NCBI GenBank assembly: GCA_023392595.1
Contig: JAEVYU010000005.1
Coordinates: forward strand, 1 to 64,000
DNA length: 64,000 nt
Source: Bacillota bacterium
Lineage (GTDB): Bacteria; Bacillota; UBA4882; UBA8346
Reading direction: 5' to 3'
Shown: one piece after another, positions 48,921 through 57,768 of the stretch
How the letters are laid out: every line of letters begins with the position of its first letter
Position numbering within the stretch: the first letter of the stretch is position 1
Notes under the pieces: generated by a model
What the model was told of the DNA's origin: nothing
Database searches by the model: none
What the model saw: only the letters and a program-made list of their open reading frames with translations
Made by a program: the position numbers and the translations under genes

Positions 48921-50132
48921 TTGGAACGTAAAATTTTACATATGGATATGGATGCTTTTTTTGCAGCCGTTGAGCAGCATGATAACCCTAGCCTTCAAGG
49001 GAAGCCGGTTATAGTCGGCGCCGATCCAAGGGGACGCGGCGTTGTTTCGACTTGTTCCTATGAGGCTAGGAAGTATGGCGTTCATTCGGCCCAACCGATT
49101 AAGGAAGCCTACCGTCTTTGCCCGCAGGGGATTTTTTTGCCGGTTCGGGGCGCTCGTTACGCCGAGGTATCCCGTAGCATTATGCAACTTTTAACGGCAT
49201 ACACCCCGCTTATTGAACCGCTTTCGCTGGATGAGGCTTTTTTGGATTTAACCGCATCCCAAAAAATATTTGGACCTGCAGAGTCCATTGGAAAGCGAAT
49301 TGTCGAAGAAATTCAAAACCAAACCGGTCTTTCGGCTTCCGTGGGAATTGCGCCCAATAAATTTCTGGCAAAATTGGCCTCCGATCTCCAAAAGCCCCAT
49401 GGATTCGTGGTTATTACTCCTGAAAACGTCGATGATGTTTTGGAAAATCTTAGCGTTGAAAAACTTTGGGGAGTGGGTCCCAAAACTGCAGAAGTATTGC
49501 ATGGAATGGAAATCAAAACCATTGGAATGCTTCGCCACATGAATCCTCAGGTGCTTGAAGATAGTTTGGGAGAAATCGGTTTACAGCTCTATCAATTGGC
49601 TTACGGTCACGATGAGCGTCAGGTTTCGCCAAGCGAGCCGATAAAGAGTGTCGGCCATGAAATTACCTTTCAGGTTGATACGGAGGATAATAGTTTTTTG
49701 GCCGGAGTGTTGCTCTGGTTATGTGACCAGGTAGCCCGCAGGCTTCGGCAAAATGGTCTCAAGGGGCGAGTGATTACCATGAAGCTTCGGGATTGCAATT
49801 TTAAAACGCTTACCAAAAGAAGCACGATAGAAGCCCCGACTGATTATGAAGAAACTATTTACCAAGAAGCCTTAAAGCTTTTTAAAATGATACCTCGCAC
49901 GGGCATGAAAATCCGGTTAATCGGGGTGAGCGTGAGTGACTTTGAAAACAAAGGATTCATGCAGTTGGGCCTGTTTGATTCAGAGCCTCAGACCGTCCCA
50001 AAAGATTTATCAAAATTGCATGATGCACTCGATCAACTGAAGGATCGTTTTGGTGAAAAGATTATTACTAAGGGAACCATCTTACAAATTCAAACTCTGG
50101 TGGGAGAGAAACGTGATCCTCATGAACCCTGA
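48921..50132 (+). CDS. dinB: DNA polymerase IV (Y-family)
   Basis: A 403-residue Y-family translesion polymerase. Catalytic acids are in M-D-M-D-A-F-F (steric gate F13) and L-S-L-D104-E105-A-F-L. The little finger domain has G-H-E-I-T-F and T-I-Q...-like strands, and Q-L-G-L-F near 366 is a beta-clamp motif. TTG at 48921 is the start, since GAGGGG lies just upstream and the protein reads M-E-R-K-I-L-H-M-D-M-D. It overlaps the next gene by 11 bp. An inverted repeat (48812-48859) probably controls it. Confidence 0.93.
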   Translation: MERKILHMDMDAFFAAVEQHDNPSLQGKPVIVGADPRGRGVVSTCSYEARKYGVHSAQPIKEAYRLCPQGIFLPVRGARYAEVSRSIMQLLTAYTPLIEPLSLDEAFLDLTASQKIFGPAESIGKRIVEEIQNQTGLSASVGIAPNKFLAKLASDLQKPHGFVVITPENVDDVLENLSVEKLWGVGPKTAEVLHGMEIKTIGMLRHMNPQVLEDSLGEIGLQLYQLAYGHDERQVSPSEPIKSVGHEITFQVDTEDNSFLAGVLLWLCDQVARRLRQNGLKGRVITMKLRDCNFKTLTKRSTIEAPTDYEETIYQEALKLFKMIPRTGMKIRLIGVSVSDFENKGFMQLGLFDSEPQTVPKDLSKLHDALDQLKDRFGEKIITKGTILQIQTLVGEKRDPHEP

Positions 50133-51063
50133 GACATTCAGAAAGGTTCAGGATAACCGACTGCAGGATGGAACCCCCGGGCAAGAGCTGTTTCAAATCC
50201 GGAAAATTCATTTGTTTCTCTTATGTAATCTTTTTTGGATTATTGGATGCAGCCTGATTTTTGCAAAGCAAATGGTCCTCGGAAGTATTATTCTGGAAGT
50301 TGGAATCCTACTGCTCACCATCGGCTGGACCGGACTTCAAAAAATGGATTTTCATGAAATTTTCAAATGGAAGGCGCCGGGGTTGAGTAATATTGGGGCA
50401 ACGCTGATTATAACGACTTGCGGCATTTATGTGGCCTCGTTTATTGACTTAATATTTCGCTGTTTTCTTCAAAGCGTTGGAAAAATCATCGAGCCGGGGT
50501 GGGTGAAGCCTCAAAGTAATCCGGAGTTTTTATTTTCATTGTGGGCTGTTGTCGTTTTGCCGGCGTTTTCCGAAGAAATGCTTTTTAGGGGGTTTATTCT
50601 TCAAAATTACCGAAAATTTTTAGGGAACGGTCAAGCGATTTTTTTAAGTGCGCTTTTATTTGGGTTTGCACATCTAAGTATTGAAAATTTTTGGGGCCCG
50701 TTCATATTAGGAATTATTTGCGGTTGGTTAGTTTGTTTATTTGATACAATCCTTGTGGCCTGCCTTGCCCATTTTTTGAATAATGGATTGATTTTTTTAT
50801 TATCTTGCCTGATTCCCGATTATGGAAGCCCGAAACCGATTAGCAATAGCGATATAGTCATTCAAATTCCCGCTTTTATAATCTCCGGATTGATCATTTT
50901 GATTCTTGTTTTGCGATATCGCGAAAAAATTCTCCAAAAACCAATCAAACCAGGAATGTTCCTGACAGTTTTAAGTCATTGGACAACCTGGATTTTATTG
51001 TTGCTCTTTCTTATTTTTATTGTGGTGGAACTGGCCATGATGAAAACTACATTCCCGATTTAG
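50122..51063 (+). CDS. CPBP-family intramembrane metalloprotease
   Basis: The 313-residue polytopic protein carries the CPBP/Abi motifs: motif 1 S-E-E-M-L-F-R-G (EExxxR), motif 2 F-G-F-A-H-L (FxxxH) and motif 3 A-H-F-L-N-N. These form the glutamate-histidine site of CAAX-type proteases. About eight spans. Substrate unknown. The start overlaps the dinB end; ATG at 50122 is preferred, but a GTG at 50113 is also possible. It is probably co-transcribed with dinB. Confidence 0.88.
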   Translation: MNPETFRKVQDNRLQDGTPGQELFQIRKIHLFLLCNLFWIIGCSLIFAKQMVLGSIILEVGILLLTIGWTGLQKMDFHEIFKWKAPGLSNIGATLIITTCGIYVASFIDLIFRCFLQSVGKIIEPGWVKPQSNPEFLFSLWAVVVLPAFSEEMLFRGFILQNYRKFLGNGQAIFLSALLFGFAHLSIENFWGPFILGIICGWLVCLFDTILVACLAHFLNNGLIFLLSCLIPDYGSPKPISNSDIVIQIPAFIISGLIILILVLRYREKILQKPIKPGMFLTVLSHWTTWILLLLFLIFIVVELAMMKTTFPI

Positions 51064-51114
51064 TCAGGAGCGTCAAAAAATGATTTGTCAATCTCCTGGT
51101 GCGGGCGTAATAAT

Positions 51115-51152
51115 GCCGCTCCGTGTTCTGCAAAACGGGGCGGCTATTTTTT
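51115..51152 (+). terminator. Rho-independent terminator
   Basis: GCCGCTCCGT (51115-51124) pairs with ACGGGGCGGC (51135-51144; one wobble), followed by a T-run. It ends the dinB-CPBP transcript before the convergent psd gene. Confidence 0.9.
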
Positions 51153-51169
51153 GTTGTATACAGGCAGAC

Positions 51170-51808
51170 TTATTGAAAAGTGCCTATTACGGTAATGCCG
51201 GCTTTGACTTTGTCGTTTTTTTTCACATTAACCTGGACGGTACTGGGAAAAACTACTTCCGTGCAAGAACCGAATTTGATCAGGCCAAAGATTTCTCCTT
51301 GTCCCAGCGTCTCGCCGACTTTGCTTCGGCAAACCACTCTTCTGGCTAAAATTCCGGCAATTTGATGCACTAAAACTTTCAATTGCTCATTCTCGACACC
51401 GATAGTGTTCCGTTCATTGACAAGTCCGGCTTCTTCTTTGTAAGCCGGGAGGAATTTGCCTTCGGTGTATTTCAGATACACCACTTTTCCTGAAATTGGA
51501 CTACGGTTGAGATGGACATTGAGCACGGAAAGGAAGATAGTAACTTTTTTTACCCGGGAATGAAAAAATTCCTGATCCTCGTATTCGGTGATTGCCATTA
51601 CCTGACCATCCGCAGGGGACAATATTTGGAGAGGGTTTTGAATAACATTGCGTACCGGATTACGAAAGAAAAACAATACAAAAATCAATAATGCCAATGG
51701 AACTAAAGCCACATAAGGAAAGAAATAACCGATCCCAATAACCAGAACCAACAATATAACGACATACGGTATAACTTCTTTTGCAAAACGGATTTTAATC
51801 GTTACCAC
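51170..51808 (-). CDS. Phosphatidylserine decarboxylase proenzyme (archaetidylserine type)
   Basis: A 212-residue short-form decarboxylase with an N-terminal membrane hairpin (about 12-48), P-A-D-G in L-S-P-A-D-G-Q-V and V-H-L-N-R-S-P-I-S-G. The self-cleavage site is G180-S181 in K-F-G-S-C-T-E-V, which yields the pyruvoyl cofactor. Usual members have L-G-S-T or M-G-S-x. It makes phosphatidylethanolamine from phosphatidylserine. It lies 30 bp downstream of pssA on the same strand, so the two are one operon. Confidence 0.9.
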   Translation of the reverse strand: MVTIKIRFAKEVIPYVVILLVLVIGIGYFFPYVALVPLALLIFVLFFFRNPVRNVIQNPLQILSPADGQVMAITEYEDQEFFHSRVKKVTIFLSVLNVHLNRSPISGKVVYLKYTEGKFLPAYKEEAGLVNERNTIGVENEQLKVLVHQIAGILARRVVCRSKVGETLGQGEIFGLIKFGSCTEVVFPSTVQVNVKKNDKVKAGITVIGTFQ

Positions 51809-51838
51809 TCCTTCGGATGGATAAAATTGTCCAATAAG

Positions 51839-52375
51839 TTATAAGTTGTTTTGAACGGGTTTATTTCGCTTAAAGGATAATTTCTTAATCTTTAGTGGCA
51901 CATTCATTGTTACCGTTAAAAACGCTGCAATGAAAGGCATAATATTGGGCCAAATGAAGAAACTGAGCGGAATCAATAAACCATTCAAGGTAATCGGAGT
52001 TCCACGAAAATAGCCATCAAATTTGGTGACATTGAATTTGGCCAGGCGCAAAATACCGGAAGCTACGATCAGGATAAAAAGCAATAGTGTAATAACATTG
52101 GGGGTAATAGTCGCGATAAGAAAGCCAGGCGCTATTCCAAAAGAAACTAAATCACAAAGAGAATCGATTTCTCTGCCAAAGTCGGAAGAGGAATGAAACC
52201 GTCGGGCACAAAATCCATCCAATCCATCGGTACAAAATGCAGCTATCAGCAGAATACAGGCAATGTTATAAATTTGAAGATAAGCGTAATAAATTGCCAA
52301 AATTCCGAGACTTGCATTGAGTAAGCTAACAATCACCGCAAGAGAAGATTTGATTTTTTTAATAGTCTTTTGCAT
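51839..52375 (-). CDS. pssA: CDP-diacylglycerol-serine O-phosphatidyltransferase-like
   Basis: This 178-residue protein has the CDP-alcohol phosphotransferase motif D50-G-x2-D-G-x2-A-R...G67-x3-D71-x3-D75 and about six spans. With the decarboxylase downstream, it most likely makes phosphatidylserine. The ATG at 52375 follows AAGGTG; 14 further residues upstream (from 52417) lack a ribosome site. The first gene of the PE-synthesis pair. Confidence 0.88.
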   Translation of the reverse strand: MQKTIKKIKSSLAVIVSLLNASLGILAIYYAYLQIYNIACILLIAAFCTDGLDGFCARRFHSSSDFGREIDSLCDLVSFGIAPGFLIATITPNVITLLLFILIVASGILRLAKFNVTKFDGYFRGTPITLNGLLIPLSFFIWPNIMPFIAAFLTVTMNVPLKIKKLSFKRNKPVQNNL

Positions 52376-52686
52376 GAAGCACCTTTTCCAAAATTTATTT
52401 ATTTCTTCACCGTACAAAATCGTTAACTCTCAAATTCTAATTATACCATTATTAGTAACTAAATTTAAACAAAAATTTTAATAGGGATTTTTTTACCGCT
52501 AGTATAATTAATCGGCCCTTTTGGCATTTCAATCAATACTTTTTTTGAGTTCTCAAAAATTTATTAAGCATGGTTCCAGATTTAGTTTTTATCTCAGGGT
52601 AAAAATATACGTAAAATATAAACCGGTGAATATTCAAAAAACCCTTTTGGAATCCTACCTAGGATAATCCTTATGGGGGCTTACAA
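52376..52686. other. AT-rich divergent intergenic region
   Basis: It separates pssA from the transpeptidase gene and must hold both promoters. It is AT-rich with several TATAAT-like words, and GGGGG precedes the start at 52687. Nothing else is recognised. Confidence 0.4.
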
Positions 52687-53847
52687 ATGAAAAAACTTAT
52701 AATAATGGTCGCAAGTTTTATACTGTTGTTGCTAGGGAGTGTTATCCCTTGTCATGGAGACAATCCTTGGCTGATACGGATCAATCTTCCGGAATTCAAA
52801 CTGTATTTATACCGTGGGGAGGTTTTGTATCAGAAAATTGATGTAGCTGTCGGAAAACAAGATACTCCTTCACCATTGGGAGATTTTTGGATCATCAATA
52901 AAGTGCTCGATCCAACCTGGTATCCATCGGATGGGAGATCGCCGATTCCACCCGGTCGGAACAACCCCCTCGGAAGGTATTGGATGGGACTAAATGTCGA
53001 AGGTTATGGAATTCATGGTAATTCGGCCGCATGGTCCATTGGCACCCCGGCGTCATTAGGATGTTTTCGCCTCCAAAATAATGATATTAAAAAAATTTTT
53101 GAGATAGTCCCGGTAGGAACCCCGGTTCAGATTGTTTATGAAATCGTTCATGCATCTGTTGATCAAAAGAATACGGCTTGGCTTGAGGCTTTCTCCGACA
53201 TCTATAAATGGAACAATCTAGAGGTGGAAAGTATTAGAGTCTTGCGTGAACTAAGATGGATTTACGAACCCCATTGGAAGGCTTTATCAGAACTTTTGCA
53301 GGCTAAAAAGCCTTTTAAAGTTGAAGTTCCACGAGTTATCAAGTTTAGCGGGGAAACTATCGACCTGGATGGGTTTTATTGGCGGCAAAATGTCTACATT
53401 TCCCAAAAATCCATGGAAACTTTAGCTGTGTTATCTCAGTATGCGAGTACCGGAAAACCAGAGAACGATTTTTTTATGGGTTACCGTAAGCTGGATTTAA
53501 ATCGTAAAACCAGAGAAAGTCCGCGATATATTTGGGACGGCGAAGCAAATACCCTACGGATTATTCGGCCTAAAGTTCTGCTCAATGGGGTTGAATTAAG
53601 TAAATCAGCATGCTGGGGAAAAGAGAAAGGGGTCCAGATTGATTTAAAGGCGGTGGCTGCCGCGCTGGGGACTGGATTTTCATGGGATTATGTTTCCGGA
53701 GCATTTATCTGCAACGGTATAATGATTGGAGGAGAACCCAGGAACGGTGGATTCTGGGTTTCCCCGGAAGTTTTAACCCAGATTTGGGGAGATATGCGGT
53801 GTCATTTTGAATCGAGTAACGCTACGTTAGAGATATCGATCAAATAG
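52687..53847 (+). CDS. Secreted L,D-transpeptidase (YkuD)
   Basis: The 386-residue exported protein has a signal peptide (I-I-M-V-A-S-F-I-L-L-L-L, cleavage near C-H-G). The YkuD domain (about 28-150) has H110-G-N and S-L-G-C126-F-R-L, the complete catalytic motif. It cross-links peptidoglycan or attaches proteins. The C-terminal part includes a Cu_amine_oxidN1-like region (V-L-L-N-G-V-E-L...A-V-A-A-A-L-G). GGGGG precedes the ATG. Divergent from pssA. Confidence 0.88.
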   Translation: MKKLIIMVASFILLLLGSVIPCHGDNPWLIRINLPEFKLYLYRGEVLYQKIDVAVGKQDTPSPLGDFWIINKVLDPTWYPSDGRSPIPPGRNNPLGRYWMGLNVEGYGIHGNSAAWSIGTPASLGCFRLQNNDIKKIFEIVPVGTPVQIVYEIVHASVDQKNTAWLEAFSDIYKWNNLEVESIRVLRELRWIYEPHWKALSELLQAKKPFKVEVPRVIKFSGETIDLDGFYWRQNVYISQKSMETLAVLSQYASTGKPENDFFMGYRKLDLNRKTRESPRYIWDGEANTLRIIRPKVLLNGVELSKSACWGKEKGVQIDLKAVAAALGTGFSWDYVSGAFICNGIMIGGEPRNGGFWVSPEVLTQIWGDMRCHFESSNATLEISIK

Positions 53848-53976
53848 TTTGATTTTAAACAGGAAGAAAGAGCTGGGTGGCGAATTTCTTAACCATTGAA
53901 AGACTACGACATCTGTTTCGGACAAAAGATGTTGAATGGGTATAGCGTGGCAGCTGATTAAAATCGGGGTGGTTAG

Positions 53977-54630
53977 ATGAAATATCAAGCCGTACTCTTC
54001 GACTTGGACGGTACATTGCTCAATACTCTTGAAGATTTGGCGGACTCCATGAATCGGGTTTTGTCCCGGTTAGGATACGCTACGCATCAGGTGGATAAGT
54101 ACCGATTTTTTGTAGGGGACGGAATGGAGATGTTATCCGCCAGGGCGTTGCCTTCTAATTCTTCCCTGGAGGAAATTAAGAAATGCGGTATTGCAATGAG
54201 GGAAGAATACGGTAAGCATTGGGGCGATAAAACCCATGCCTATCCAGGGATACCAGAATTATTGACCGGCTTGGCACAACAAAAAATACAACTCGCGGTA
54301 TTGTCCAATAAGCCGGATCCATTGACGAAAATCATTATTAAGGAAATACTGCCCGATTGGCATTTTCAGCCGGTTATTGGAGCCAGAGAGGGAGTGCCCA
54401 AAAAACCGGATCCTTCCGTAGCGTTGGAGATCGCTTCAACACTCCAGATCGAACCCGAAAAGTTTCTTTATTTAGGAGATACTGATACGGATATGAAGAC
54501 TGCGACAGCGGCAGGAATGTACCCGGTCGGAGTATTGTGGGGTTTCCGGACTGCTGAAGAATTGCTTGCTTCCGGCGCCAAGACATTGATTCACGAGCCG
54601 CCTGAATTGTTGAGACTTTTGAAAGAATAA
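53977..54630 (+). CDS. HAD-family phosphatase, phosphoglycolate phosphatase-like
   Basis: A 217-residue HAD hydrolase with the nucleophile D9-L-D11-G-T, motif 2 in L-S-N-K-P-D, K in K-K-P-D-P and the acidic motif G-D-T-D-T-D. A helical cap (about 17-85) is typical of Gph/PGP. It removes the phosphate from 2-phosphoglycolate or related small phosphoesters. Convergent with pncB; a long hairpin separates them. Confidence 0.85.
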   Translation: MKYQAVLFDLDGTLLNTLEDLADSMNRVLSRLGYATHQVDKYRFFVGDGMEMLSARALPSNSSLEEIKKCGIAMREEYGKHWGDKTHAYPGIPELLTGLAQQKIQLAVLSNKPDPLTKIIIKEILPDWHFQPVIGAREGVPKKPDPSVALEIASTLQIEPEKFLYLGDTDTDMKTATAAGMYPVGVLWGFRTAEELLASGAKTLIHEPPELLRLLKE

Positions 54631-54645
54631 AATATTTTATCTGTA

Positions 54646-54687
54646 TGGCTCTGTGGCCCATATTTTAGATATCGGGCCACGGAGCCA
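54646..54687. terminator. Strong hairpin between convergent genes
   Basis: TGGCTCTGTGGCCC (54646-54659) pairs with GGGCCACGGAGCCA (54674-54687; one wobble), 14 bp with a 14-nt loop. It lacks a clear T-run, so it may act as a bidirectional barrier rather than a classic terminator. Confidence 0.65.
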
Positions 54688-54719
54688 CAGTGAAAAGATA
54701 TTTTGATTTACTGTATAAA

Positions 54720-56210
54720 CTATGATTCTTTTCCGGCAGCTGTCTCGGTCCGGTAGAAATTGGCCGCTTCCAACAGAGTTTGTTTAACGCGCGCTGTTTC
54801 AGGAGATAACAACACGTCATAGGTTTGAGGATACCGTAAACGACGGTATTCGTCTGGAAATTCGGCGAGGTTATTTTGAGCCCTGCTCCGGATTTCTTTT
54901 ACTGAAATCTGTGAGGCCGTTACTTTGCCTTGAACGACTTGTTTCTCATTCAGTTCGCGATAATGGTCGGCTTTAAAAACGATCTCCTTGATCAGGTTAT
55001 CCCGATCGTGGGTAATAATCCGGTTTGGTTGGATGGGTTCATCCTCCAGATAAAGCACATCGGCTAACGGACGGTCTTCCGCATTGTAATAACGCACAAT
55101 TTTTTTACGGCCCGGGTCGGTTATTTTTGCACTATTGGCCGAAATTTTAATCTTGGGTTCCCATCCCCGTTCTCCTTGAATTGCCACCAATTTGTAAACT
55201 CCGCCCAGAGAAGCGCAATTACTGGAGGTAATTAAGTGGGTCCCGACCCCCCAGGAATTGATTTTTGCGCCCTGCCTTTTCAGTTCGGCGATCAAATCCT
55301 CATCCAGCTCATTCGATGCAACGATGAGAGGGTTATCAAAACCCTCCTCCCGAAACAGCCGGTAGGCTTCTTTGGACAATTTTGCCAAATCTCCGGAGTC
55401 CAGGCGCACAGCGCCCCTGCAAGGGAATCCTTGCTCCCGAAGCTCTTTGAATACTTTTACAGCGTTGGGTATACCGCTTTGCAACGGATCATAGGTATCA
55501 ACCAATAAGGTGTTATTATTGGGAAATGCAGTGGCATAGGCGCGAAAGGCATCATATTCACTATCAAAGCTCATGACCCAACTATGGGCATGGGTTCCAA
55601 GTGTTGGGATATCATATAGTTTTCCGGCCAAAGTATTGGAAGTTCCTATACAACCGCCAATTACAGCAGCCCTAGCCCCTGATATTCCTCCGTCAGGACC
55701 TTGAGCGCGGCGTAAGCCGAATTCCATGACCGGATCGCCATGCGCGGCATAACAGACTCTGGCTGCTTTGGTTGCCACCAAAGTAGGATAATTGAGGGCG
55801 TTTAGAAGAAAGGTTTCCAGAAGTTGTAAAACCCCTAGGGGACCTTCAATCCGCAGGATGGGTTCATGGGGAAAAACAACGGTCCCTTCCGGTACAGCCC
55901 ATAAATCAATATCCAGGTTCAGGTTTTGAAGGTAATCTAAAAAACCCCGTTCAAAACCTTGTTGCCCCAGGTAGTCCAAGTCGCCGGCATTGAATTTAAA
56001 ATTTCTGAGGAATTCTAAAACTTGTTCCAAACCGGCGGAGAGAGCAAATCCGTTATGGGGAGGCAACAAGCGAAAGAAGTATTCAAAGCAGGCCCGCTGT
56101 TCATGTTTGTGATATTTCCAGAATCCATAAAACATGGTCAACTCATATAAATCGGTGAGCAGGGCGCAGTCTTCGCGCTTGGACCAATCAACGGCAGTAT
56201 CCTTATTCAT
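54720..56210 (-). CDS. pncB: Nicotinate phosphoribosyltransferase
   Basis: A 496-residue enzyme of the long Firmicute PncB type. It begins L-L-T-D-L-Y-E-L-T-M-F-Y-G-F and carries the conserved E-F-G-L-R-R-A-Q-G-P-D-G-G, G-T-H-A-H-S-W-V-M and V-D-T-Y-D blocks. It turns nicotinate plus PRPP into nicotinate mononucleotide for NAD salvage. Its ATG overlaps the stop of pncA by 4 bp, so the two enzymes are translationally coupled. Confidence 0.94.
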   Translation of the reverse strand: MNKDTAVDWSKREDCALLTDLYELTMFYGFWKYHKHEQRACFEYFFRLLPPHNGFALSAGLEQVLEFLRNFKFNAGDLDYLGQQGFERGFLDYLQNLNLDIDLWAVPEGTVVFPHEPILRIEGPLGVLQLLETFLLNALNYPTLVATKAARVCYAAHGDPVMEFGLRRAQGPDGGISGARAAVIGGCIGTSNTLAGKLYDIPTLGTHAHSWVMSFDSEYDAFRAYATAFPNNNTLLVDTYDPLQSGIPNAVKVFKELREQGFPCRGAVRLDSGDLAKLSKEAYRLFREEGFDNPLIVASNELDEDLIAELKRQGAKINSWGVGTHLITSSNCASLGGVYKLVAIQGERGWEPKIKISANSAKITDPGRKKIVRYYNAEDRPLADVLYLEDEPIQPNRIITHDRDNLIKEIVFKADHYRELNEKQVVQGKVTASQISVKEIRSRAQNNLAEFPDEYRRLRYPQTYDVLLSPETARVKQTLLEAANFYRTETAAGKES

Positions 56211-56779
56211 AAGATGTTTTCCACCTCATTAGCGTTAATAATTTGTACGCCTGCTTCCCGCATTTCGTCAAGGGCTTTCTTGGCCGTCCCGGCGGGATTG
56301 TCAACACCTTTGCAGGCATCTTGGACCAGGTATACTTTTAGTTTTTCCTTTAAGGCATCCAGCGCGGTAAATTTGACGCAATAATCAGTCGCCAAGCCGG
56401 TGACGAAAACAGTATCCACGGCAAGCTTATGTAAACTTTGGGCGAGGGGTGTCCCCTGGAAAGCACTATAAGCCTCTTCATCAACCGCGGTTCCTTTTTC
56501 AATAATCAGGGCGTTGAGAGTGAACAACAATTCAGGGTGAAAATCAGCACCCCGGGTATTGGCGACACAATGGACCGGCCAGGATTTATCGGTAAACTTT
56601 GGTGGATTGCCGAAACTGATATGGTTTAGGGGATGCCAATCCCGGCTGTAGACAATAATTTCAAATTGAGGTATCAGTTCATTGATAATGGGTATAATCT
56701 TGTCACCTTCTTGCACTGCCAAAGCCCCGCCGGGGCAAAAATCGTTTTGAACGTCAACGACCAATAGAGCTGGTTTCAT
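56207..56779 (-). CDS. pncA: Nicotinamidase
   Basis: A 190-residue isochorismatase-fold nicotinamidase: D9 (V-V-D-V-Q-N-D-F-C-P-G-G), metal ligands in S-R-D47-W-H49-P, K95 in I-E-K-G-T and catalytic C134 in L-A-T-D-Y-C-V-K-F-T-A. It converts nicotinamide to nicotinate, the substrate of the next enzyme. The ATG at 56779 is chosen because AGG lies about eight bases upstream; a GTG at 56788 overlaps it. Confidence 0.94.
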   Translation of the reverse strand: MKPALLVVDVQNDFCPGGALAVQEGDKIIPIINELIPQFEIIVYSRDWHPLNHISFGNPPKFTDKSWPVHCVANTRGADFHPELLFTLNALIIEKGTAVDEEAYSAFQGTPLAQSLHKLAVDTVFVTGLATDYCVKFTALDALKEKLKVYLVQDACKGVDNPAGTAKKALDEMREAGVQIINANEVENIL

Positions 56780-56788
56780 ATCAGACAC

Positions 56789-57358
56789 CTCACTTTAATA
56801 TCATATAAAGTTTCTTTGCTATAAGTTTAATTATATGAATTCTTTACCGATATTATTAACCCTGCTTTTAACAAAAATATTTGAAACCTATTCCTTTGCC
56901 CCGGCTCGGAATTGTTTGGATTCAACTTATTTCTCCAGCCATGGCGAAATTTGTTTAGACCCGGAATAGAGGAAGAAGGGAAAACGGGTGCAATATTTTT
57001 CGGCATAGGTCGGTTCCTTTCCATTTTCCTTGCGATAATGAGGAATGGTTAATCAATTATACCAACGATTGGCTCAATGAAAACTTCCAATTACGGAAGA
57101 TGGGGTATCAACCACCAAAAGAAGACAGGCGTGGAAAATGATTAAAATTAAATTACATCTTCTTTTCCAGCAGGTCTTTTCGTTTTTTCATGGAATTAAT
57201 AAATATAGATGAAAGATTCGATCAGTATGCTAACCGGTTTTGCCAGAAGTGAAGGATGATTCACAAGCAGGAAACCGGTTATTGTTTTAAGGGGGTTATT
57301 GTTTCAGGATTCAAAGAATTTGGTCACCGGAATTAGACACTAATCAAAAGGGGTGTTT
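56789..57358. other. 570-bp region without a supported gene
   Basis: A 59-codon minus-strand frame (ATG at 57006, weak GAAAGGAA before it) is Pro/Asn-rich and unlike a known protein. AACCGGTT occurs twice (near 57232 and 57272), which may be an operator. AGGGGTG precedes the gene at 57359. Confidence 0.35.
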
Positions 57359-57559
57359 ATGATGGCCTGGACTTTGGAAAATGGAGTACCGAAAGATGTA
57401 ATGGCGATTGCAACAATTACGGATTGGGTTGTATTTTATTCCAAAGCAAATGATCAGATTTATTTTTATTCGACAAATCCTGGAATTTTAGGACTTACCA
57501 AGGAAGAACTGTTGGAGTTCGTGCGGGTGATGGGAGAAAATCATCAGACGTTGCAATGA
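57359..57559 (+). CDS. 66-residue small protein of unknown function
   Basis: The short protein begins M-M-A-W-T-L-E-N-G-V-P-K-D and ends K-E-E-L-L-E-F-V-R-V-M-G-E-N-H-Q-T-L-Q. The centre is strand-like (D-W-V-V-F-Y-S-K-A, I-Y-F-Y-S-T-N-P), suggesting a small alpha/beta domain. AGGGGTG lies just before the ATG and a terminator follows about 90 bp downstream. I do not recognise it. Confidence 0.6.
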   Translation: MMAWTLENGVPKDVMAIATITDWVVFYSKANDQIYFYSTNPGILGLTKEELLEFVRVMGENHQTLQ

Positions 57560-57645
57560 AAGAGACTGGGGATCTAGAATGAGAAGGGCGGAAATTCAAT
57601 CGAAAAACGTCTTTCATAACAGTTGCCCGGATTAAAGGAGAAAAG

Positions 57646-57677
57646 AGGCTGCTTCGAATAGAGGCGGCCTTTTTTTG
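57646..57677 (+). terminator. Rho-independent terminator
   Basis: AGGCTGC (57646-57652) pairs with GCGGCCT (57664-57670; one wobble), followed by seven T. Confidence 0.8.
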
Positions 57678-57768
57678 TTTGTAGGAAGATCGTTGATAAT
57701 GGAATGGTCGTAATTTACGATTCACCGGAGTTGTAAAGAACGGAAATTGAATTTGATCCCATCCTAAA

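Noticed and set aside
56827..57024. Small Pro/Asn-rich minus-strand frame
   Set aside because: Only a weak ribosome site at 57006 and no similarity recognised; not enough support for a gene.
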